A DNA stretch of 37,267 bases from Silicimonas sp. (GTDB lineage Bacteria; Pseudomonadota; Alphaproteobacteria; Rhodobacterales; Rhodobacteraceae). The stretch spans positions 1 to 37,267 of the forward strand of contig JAJDOD010000116.1 of assembly GCA_022340315.1 (NCBI GenBank), in the 5' to 3' direction. Of the stretch, positions 33,263 through 37,267 are shown piece by piece (positions within the stretch are counted from its first letter, which is position 1; the number at the start of each line of letters is the position of its first letter). The translations under genes and the position numbers were made by a program. Below the pieces are notes generated by a model. The model was not told where the DNA came from, ran no database searches, and was given only the letters and a program-made list of their open reading frames with translations.

Positions 33263-34570
33263 TCAACTGTTCCGCTTGGTCCGCAGCTTGGCGAAGTAGT
33301 CCAGCCGCCGCTTCAACTCGCGCTCGAACCCGCGTTCGAGCGGTTGATAGAAAACCGGTCGTTTCATGCCTTCGGGAAAGTAGTTCTGACCCGAAAACCC
33401 GTCCTCCGCATCGTGATCATAGGCATAGCCCTCACCAAAGCCCTGTTGCTTCATCAACGCGGTTGGCGCGTTCAGGATATGCTTCGGAGGCGGACCTGAA
33501 CCGGTCGATCTGGCGCTCGCGCGCGCCGCCTTGTAGGCGGCGTACCCCGCGTTCGACTTCGGTGCGAGGGACAGATAGACGACAGCCTGCGCCAGCGCCA
33601 ACTCACCCTCGGGGCTTCCCAACCGCTCATAGGTCCCCCAGGCGTCGATACACACTGCTTGCGCCTGCGGATCGGCCAATCCTATGTCCTCGACCGCCAT
33701 GCGGGTGATCCGGCGCGCAAGGTACCGCGGGTCCTCGCCGCCCTCCAGCATGCGTGCGAACCAGTAGAGCGCGGCGTCCGGGTCCGAGCCACGAACCGAT
33801 TTGTGCAGCGCGGAGATGAGATTGTAATGCGCATCCCCCGACTTGTCGTATTGCGCAGCACGCCGGGCCAGTCGCGCCGACAGCCCCTCGACGGAAAGCT
33901 TGCTGTCGGTATCCCACGACATCACCTGCTCGACGAGGTTGAGTGCAGCGCGGCCATCGCCATCCGCCATCTCGATCAGAGCGTCCCGCGCATCGCCTTC
34001 AAGCGGTAGCGGACGACCAAGTTCGGCTTCCGCGCGCTGCAGCAGATGTTCCAGGTGGGTGGGAGACAGTCGCTCCAGTACCATCACCTGCGCGCGGGAC
34101 AGCAACGCCGCGTTCAACTCGAAGGACGGATTTTCCGTTGTCGCCCCGACAAGAAGGATGGTGCCATCCTCCATGTGTGGCAGAAACCCGTCCTGCTGCG
34201 CCTTGTTGAAGCGATGAATTTCATCAACGAAAAGTAGCGTTCCCCGACCAGCTTGCCGACGCAGCTTCGCCGCCTCGAAGACCTGTCGCAGTTCCGCCAC
34301 GCCCGAGAAGATCGCGCTGATCTGCACGAAATGCCGATCGGTCGCGTCAGCCAGCAACCGCGCGATCGTCGTCTTGCCCACGCCTGGCGGCCCCCACAGG
34401 ATCAGTGATCCCAGACTGCCTGCGGCCAGCATCGAGCCGAGCGGCCCGTCGTGGCCCAGCAGAGCATCCTGGCCCACCACATCGCCAAGCGTGGTGGGTC
34501 GCAGCCGGTCCGCCAGGGGACGCGGCGCCTCGCTCGCAGGTTTGCTTCCGGTGTCGAACAGATCGGCCAT
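33263..34570 (-). CDS. rarA: replication-associated recombination protein A (MgsA/WRNIP1 family ATPase)
   Basis: The 435-residue AAA+ protein works at stalled replication forks. Walker A GPPGVGKTT is at 60-68, Walker B with the arginine-bearing LLFVDEIHRF at 112-121, then sensor 1 LLVGATTENPSFELN and the C-terminal tetramerisation region with RGSDPDAALYWFARMLEGGEDPRYLARR. All ATPase motifs are intact. It heads the rarA-crcB-RluA-ATP12 operon and starts 121 bases after the luxI stop, beyond a hairpin. Confidence 0.96.
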   Translation of the reverse strand: MADLFDTGSKPASEAPRPLADRLRPTTLGDVVGQDALLGHDGPLGSMLAAGSLGSLILWGPPGVGKTTIARLLADATDRHFVQISAIFSGVAELRQVFEAAKLRRQAGRGTLLFVDEIHRFNKAQQDGFLPHMEDGTILLVGATTENPSFELNAALLSRAQVMVLERLSPTHLEHLLQRAEAELGRPLPLEGDARDALIEMADGDGRAALNLVEQVMSWDTDSKLSVEGLSARLARRAAQYDKSGDAHYNLISALHKSVRGSDPDAALYWFARMLEGGEDPRYLARRITRMAVEDIGLADPQAQAVCIDAWGTYERLGSPEGELALAQAVVYLSLAPKSNAGYAAYKAARASARSTGSGPPPKHILNAPTALMKQQGFGEGYAYDHDAEDGFSGQNYFPEGMKRPVFYQPLERGFERELKRRLDYFAKLRTKRNS

Positions 34571-34643
34571 GCCATCTAGCTAAGCCCGACAGGTACAAAG
34601 GGGAAGCCCGCGCTTGATCGGTCCGCAAGTATCCCAGGGGGGT

Positions 34644-34666
34644 CCGGGGGGACAGAGTCCCCCCGG
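34644..34666. terminator. CCGGGGGGAC-type hairpin, copy 2
   Basis: CCGGGGGGAC (34644-34653) and GTCCCCCCGG (34657-34666) are perfect arms around AGA, 26 bases after the luxI stop and before rarA. It shares sequence and geometry with the hairpin at 26395-26417, so both are probably one repeat family used at operon ends. No T-run follows. Confidence 0.55.
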
Positions 34667-34691
34667 CGGATCGCCGCGGCAGCGGCGAAAC

Positions 34692-35282
34692 CTAGTGCAG
34701 CTTGCTCGCCAGCGAGATATTCACGCAAACGCTCCGATCACCGTCATCGGTTTCGATCACCGGCCCCGCCGGCACACAGTCGATACCCGTGCGGCGGGCA
34801 AGCCGCGGGCTATGCTCGGGCACGATCCCGATCAGCGATGTCGCGCCAAGGCCGCGTGCCGCGCGAACCATCTCGTCAATCAGCGAGCACTGCACCCGCA
34901 ACCGCATCTTGGATGGCACACTGTCAGACACGAAGACCCGGCTCGATTCCCAGGTATGTGGCGCGACAGGCGCCTCCTCGTGCAGTAGATCGCGCGGAAT
35001 TGCATCCAGAAGCCCGAGTTGGGCGTCCCGGATCATGTAGGAGTAGATGCCACAACGAGCGGTGGTCGGCGTCAGGCGCACACCCGCCAGGACATGGCCA
35101 AACTCGTGCACCGCGACCCACCGGCTGGCGGGCGTGTCATACTGGTCGAACTCCATGCCCATCGCCTCGGGAAGTTCCCAGTGATTGCGCTGGATGAACG
35201 TCTTGTGCCGCGCACGCAGCATGTTGGCAAACAACTCGCCGTGATTGTGAAGATTCTCGAAAGAAAGGGTCGTAACTTGCAT
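34692..35282 (-). CDS. luxI: acyl-homoserine lactone synthase (LuxI family)
   Basis: The 196-residue enzyme makes N-acyl-homoserine lactone signals from S-adenosylmethionine and acyl carrier protein-bound acyl groups. The invariant LuxI residues are at their usual places: Arg25, Phe29, Trp35, Glu44, Asp46, Asp49 and Arg69, then Glu112 and Arg115 (WESSRVFV). Acyl chain length cannot be read from sequence. The ATG at 35282 has a strong GGAGG seven bases upstream. It follows luxR by 57 bases on the same strand, so the two are probably co-transcribed. Confidence 0.95.
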   Translation of the reverse strand: MQVTTLSFENLHNHGELFANMLRARHKTFIQRNHWELPEAMGMEFDQYDTPASRWVAVHEFGHVLAGVRLTPTTARCGIYSYMIRDAQLGLLDAIPRDLLHEEAPVAPHTWESSRVFVSDSVPSKMRLRVQCSLIDEMVRAARGLGATSLIGIVPEHSPRLARRTGIDCVPAGPVIETDDGDRSVCVNISLASKLH

Positions 35283-35339
35283 AGTACAGCCTCCGGTCTG
35301 GGTTGAAAAAACCTGCAGACGGGGAGGCAGAGACCGCTC

Positions 35340-36011
35340 TTAGAGCAGCTGATATTCCCGAGCTTTCTTGAGCGCCTGGGCCGTGGTTCTGGCCCCGAGG
35401 CGCGCTCGGGCGGATTGCAAGCGTGCCTTGAAGGCGCTCTCCGAGATTCCAAGTTTCGCAGCTGCGGCAGCATGCCGATCCCCATCAGCCAAGAGACGCA
35501 GCGCTTCAATTTGCGCTGGCGTCAGTTCGGTCGGGGGCTCGGCGGAGTGGTGAAGGTTGCGAACAATCCTCGCAGCTTCGGCCATCTCGTCGTCGGTAAA
35601 CTCGCGCTCTCCATGCGCCATTCCCACGATACTTCGCGACGTGATTGGTCCAAACGAAAACACAGCCCCATAGTTCAGCCCGTAGCGACGGGCCTGACCG
35701 AGAATATTAAAAGGATCTGGAAGCTTGATTGCGCTCCAGCGCGTATGTCCCTTCACTCCGAGCCCCCAGAAAACAATGGGATCGCGCAGTGCATACGCAT
35801 TCTCGTCATATACTTTGGTCCACTCGTCCGAGTACGTCCGGACATATATTAGAGGGGATGCAAAGCGGATGTGCAGTCCGGCTGAGAACCCGGCAGGCGC
35901 CAGGTTCGCCAATTCGTTCAGGTTGGCTTGTAGTGATGCTTCATCGTGACGAGGCGCACGTTTCCCTTGATCCTTGGTCAGGATTTCGAAGGGCTCGTTG
36001 TCTCGCCACAT
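35340..36011 (-). CDS. luxR: LuxR family autoinducer-binding transcriptional regulator
   Basis: The 223-residue protein has an N-terminal autoinducer-binding domain with the conserved ligand-pocket residues Trp64, Tyr68, Asp77, Pro78 and Trp92 (DEWTKVYDENAYALRDP, HTRWS), and a C-terminal LuxR helix-turn-helix (LTPAQIEALRLLADGD, AKLGISESAFKARL). It should bind the lactone made by the adjacent LuxI and control transcription. The ATG at 36011 is chosen because 57 further upstream residues would be read through promoter-like DNA. A lux box and a -10/-35 pair sit upstream, and a hairpin overlaps its GGAG ribosome site. Confidence 0.94.
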   Translation of the reverse strand: MWRDNEPFEILTKDQGKRAPRHDEASLQANLNELANLAPAGFSAGLHIRFASPLIYVRTYSDEWTKVYDENAYALRDPIVFWGLGVKGHTRWSAIKLPDPFNILGQARRYGLNYGAVFSFGPITSRSIVGMAHGEREFTDDEMAEAARIVRNLHHSAEPPTELTPAQIEALRLLADGDRHAAAAAKLGISESAFKARLQSARARLGARTTAQALKKAREYQLL

Positions 36012-36024
36012 GTGCTTGTTTTCT

Positions 36025-36043
36025 CCAAATCGTGCCGATTTGG
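36025..36043 (-). promoter_or_regulatory. 8-bp palindrome over the luxR ribosome binding site
   Basis: CCAAATCG (36025-36032) and CGATTTGG (36036-36043) are perfect arms with a 3-base spacer, overlapped by a second TTGGCA/TGCCAA repeat (36040-36045, 36049-36054). In the luxR mRNA the first stem covers part of the GGAG ribosome site 11 bases before the ATG. It may be an mRNA switch or a protein-binding operator. Confidence 0.5.
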
Positions 36044-36075
36044 CATTTTGCCAATTCCCGGTTCCTGCCGGATAT

Positions 36076-36095
36076 GCCTGTACTTTTAGACAGTT
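36076..36095. promoter_or_regulatory. candidate lux box
   Basis: GCCTGTACTTTTAGACAGTT is a 20-base imperfect palindrome with CCTGT and ACAG(T) half sites. It matches 12 of 20 positions of the classical lux box (ACCTGTAGGATCGTACAGGT), including the half-site cores. It lies in the 163-base region between luxR and the rightward 53-residue ORF. Confidence 0.55.
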
Positions 36096-36113
36096 TGCAA
36101 CCGGCGCAGTCAA
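36085..36113 (-). promoter_or_regulatory. luxR promoter
   Basis: On the minus strand TTGACT (36108-36113) and TCTAAA (36085-36090) stand 17 bases apart. This is a good -35 and a fair -10, about 74 bases before the luxR ATG. The candidate lux box covers the -10, which suggests that LuxR would repress its own gene from here. Confidence 0.55.
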
Positions 36114-36174
36114 CCTTAAATTGTATTGTGAGACGGTTACTCTACGTAAAGCGCGAACTCGGGAGCTCTGCCGG

Positions 36175-36336
36175 ATGTCCAAGACCCGCCCTCAGAAGAT
36201 CAAGCCAAGCGACTACCGCATTCTTTCCAACTTCCTGAAAGCAAGCGAAAAACTCGAAATTAAGGCGGCGGAGGCACAGGATCAGTTGCTCATGTCCCTG
36301 GCGCTTGCGCTGCACCGGAGTGCTCGAAGCTGCTGA
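36175..36336 (+). CDS. possible small ORF (53 aa), divergent from luxR
   Basis: ATG at 36175 follows GGGAG by nine bases and opens a 53-codon frame. The product is basic and almost wholly helical (KPSDYRILSNFLKASEKLE, EAQDQLLMSLALALHRSAR), with no known family recognised. It ends at 36336, five bases before the terminator hairpin it would share with rplQ. Upstream, TTGCAA (36095-36100) and TAAATT (36117-36122) form a weak promoter with a 16-base spacer, placing the lux box centre near -43, the position used by LuxR-type activators. Coding is not proven: the frame is short and no homologue is known to me. Confidence 0.4.
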   Translation: MSKTRPQKIKPSDYRILSNFLKASEKLEIKAAEAQDQLLMSLALALHRSARSC

Positions 36337-36340
36337 AACG

Positions 36341-36365
36341 GAAAAACCGCCCTCGGGAGGGCGGT
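36341..36365 (-). terminator. intrinsic terminator of the rpoA-rplQ operon
   Basis: ACCGCCCTC (36346-36354) and GAGGGCGGT (36357-36365) form a 9-base stem that on the minus strand is followed by TTTTT (36342-36346). It lies 28 bases after the rplQ stop and is a standard Rho-independent terminator. It may also slow transcription from the left. Confidence 0.8.
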
Positions 36366-36392
36366 CCATCCTGTTTTCCGGCAATACTCGCC

Positions 36393-36818
36393 TTAATCTT
36401 CCGCTTCGAGAAGATCCTCTTCGGCAAGTCTGGCGCGGTCCGCGGCGCCTTTGGCGTCCACATCGCGGTCGACAAGTTCGATAATGGCCATCGGGGCCAT
36501 GTCGCCGTAGCGGAATCCGGCCTTCAGAACACGGGTATAGCCGCCGTTGCGCTCGGCATAGCGGGGGCCGAGGACTTCAAAGAGCTTTGCCACGTGGCTG
36601 TCCTGCTTTAGGCGGGACGCGGCGAGGCGGCGCGAGTGCAAATCGCCCTTCTTTCCAAGGGTGATCAGCTTGTCCGCGATGCGCTTCAGCTCTTTGGCTT
36701 TCGGCAAGGTGGTCTTGATCTGTTCGTGTTCGATGAGCGAGCCGGCCATGTTCGCGAAGAGCGCCTTGCGGTGCTCGTGCGTGCGGTTGAGGCGGCGGTA
36801 GCCACGTGCGTGACGCAT
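36393..36818 (-). CDS. rplQ: 50S ribosomal protein L17
   Basis: The 141-residue protein has the L17 signature [19 protein letters not shown] at the start, then [26 protein letters not shown], and a C-terminal [20 protein letters not shown] block. An acidic tail ([12 protein letters not shown]) is slightly longer than in E. coli. It is the last gene of the alpha operon, which ends at the terminator 28 bases downstream. The spacing from rpoA is unusually long at 170 bases because a repeat array lies between. Confidence 0.97.
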   Translation of the reverse strand: MRHARGYRRLNRTHEHRKALFANMAGSLIEHEQIKTTLPKAKELKRIADKLITLGKKGDLHSRRLAASRLKQDSHVAKLFEVLGPRYAERNGGYTRVLKAGFRYGDMAPMAIIELVDRDVDAKGAADRARLAEEDLLEAED

Positions 36819-36918
36819 TGTTTTTACTCCATTCTTGCCCTCTACGGGCGCTTTTGCTTTGTCCGGCCGGTGCTGCGTGCGTCACCGGCTCACCTTGGGG
36901 CGGAATGCCCGAAATCCG

Positions 36919-36979
36919 ACGTCGGTATAACGTCGGTATTACGTCGGTATCGCGTCGGTGGATGAACCGACGCGATACC
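36919..36979 (-). repeat. 11-bp tandem repeat array, copy B, with a 14-bp inverted repeat, between rpoA and rplQ
   Basis: Read on the minus strand, four units ACCGACGCGAT, ACCGACGTAAT, ACCGACGTTAT and ACCGACGT occupy 36959 down to 36919. The first unit takes part in a perfect 14-base inverted repeat (36946-36959 with 36966-36979, 6-base loop) that starts 10 bases after the rpoA stop. There is no T-run, so it is not a normal terminator. The 30 bases 36919-36948 equal copy A at 18182-18211 in reverse complement. Confidence 0.85.
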
Positions 36980-36988
36980 TTTTGTTCC

Positions 36989-37267
36989 TCAGAACTGGTC
37001 CTCGAACTTCTTGGCCAGGTCCTCGATGTTCTCCGGCGGCCATTCCTCGACATCCATGCCGAGGTGCAGGCCCATGCCCGAGAGCACTTCCTTGATCTCG
37101 TTAAGCGACTTGCGGCCGAAGTTCGGAGTGCGCAGCATCTCGGCTTCGGTCTTCTGGATCAGGTCGCCGATGTAAACGATATTGTCGTTCTTCAGGCAGT
37201 TGGCCGAACGCACCGAAAGCTCCAGCTCGTCCACCTTCTTCAGCAGAAGCGGGTTGAACTCGAGACC
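36989..37267 (-). CDS. rpoA: DNA-directed RNA polymerase alpha subunit (3' end only)
   Basis: The last 93 codons are visible; the 5' part is outside the window. The residues form the C-terminal domain of alpha, which contacts UP elements and activators: [21 protein letters not shown], then [23 protein letters not shown]. The DNA-contacting Arg, Asn and Cys of the RSANCL motif and the GRKS loop are all conserved. It is followed by the repeat-bearing gap and rplQ. Confidence 0.97.
   Translation of the reverse strand, partial: GLEFNPLLLKKVDELELSVRSANCLKNDNIVYIGDLIQKTEAEMLRTPNFGRKSLNEIKEVLSGMGLHLGMDVEEWPPENIEDLAKKFEDQF

Noticed and set aside
32850-33300. Fluoride riboswitch ahead of crcB
   Set aside because: crcB starts inside or at the end of rarA coding sequence, and no leader with riboswitch-like conserved loops is available.

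Overview
The window looks like chromosomal DNA of a marine-type alphaproteobacterium of the order Rhodobacterales (Roseobacter group). This is inferred from the high-GC, gene-dense layout, a bztABCD-type amino acid transporter, an ATP12-family F1-ATPase chaperone, a Hint-domain protein with a choice-of-anchor L module, an IalB-family exported protein, a LuxR/LuxI pair, and the protein sequences themselves. No phage, integrase, transposase or CRISPR array was seen. Most genes are housekeeping genes in tight, often stop/start-overlapping operons.

Left part (1-12.2 kb): a leftward operon dapE > GNAT acetyltransferase > DUF2064-type transferase (cut by the window edge). Next come a rightward Hint-domain protein, a leftward pair (small unknown protein > HAD phosphatase), an unrecognised 221-residue protein, and dapD with an asparaginase. 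dapD and dapE are two steps of the succinylase branch of lysine/diaminopimelate synthesis. An IalB-family exported protein and rlmN run rightward. A GlsB-like membrane protein, a LOG-family protein, arfB and a Gfo/Idh/MocA oxidoreductase run leftward.

Middle (12.3-26.4 kb): a tRNA-Arg(ACG) with a readable promoter; a leftward three-gene operon (TVP38-family membrane protein > pyridine nucleotide-disulfide oxidoreductase > orphan sensor histidine kinase); then the rightward rpmH-rnpA-yidD cluster, with a promoter and an rpmH/rnpA attenuator. A YghU-type glutathione transferase, ttcA and a GGDEF-EAL protein lie between yidD and yidC. yidC-MOSC-engB-argB-ferredoxin-sixA follow.

Right part (26.4-37.3 kb): leftward bztABCD with an intercistronic hairpin after the binding-protein gene; leftward rarA-crcB-rluA type-ATP12; leftward luxR-luxI; rplQ and the 3' end of rpoA.

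The most interesting non-coding signals are: (1) a 30-bp exact copy of an 11-bp-period tandem repeat (unit ACCGACGTWAT) at two unrelated intergenic sites, both reading in the sense direction, one of them wedged between rpoA and rplQ; (2) a candidate 20-bp lux box over the -10 of a good luxR promoter and just upstream of a possible divergent promoter for an undescribed 53-residue ORF; (3) a shared CCGGGGGAC-type hairpin at two operon ends. All functional claims rest on reading the sequence and on family knowledge; no searches were run.
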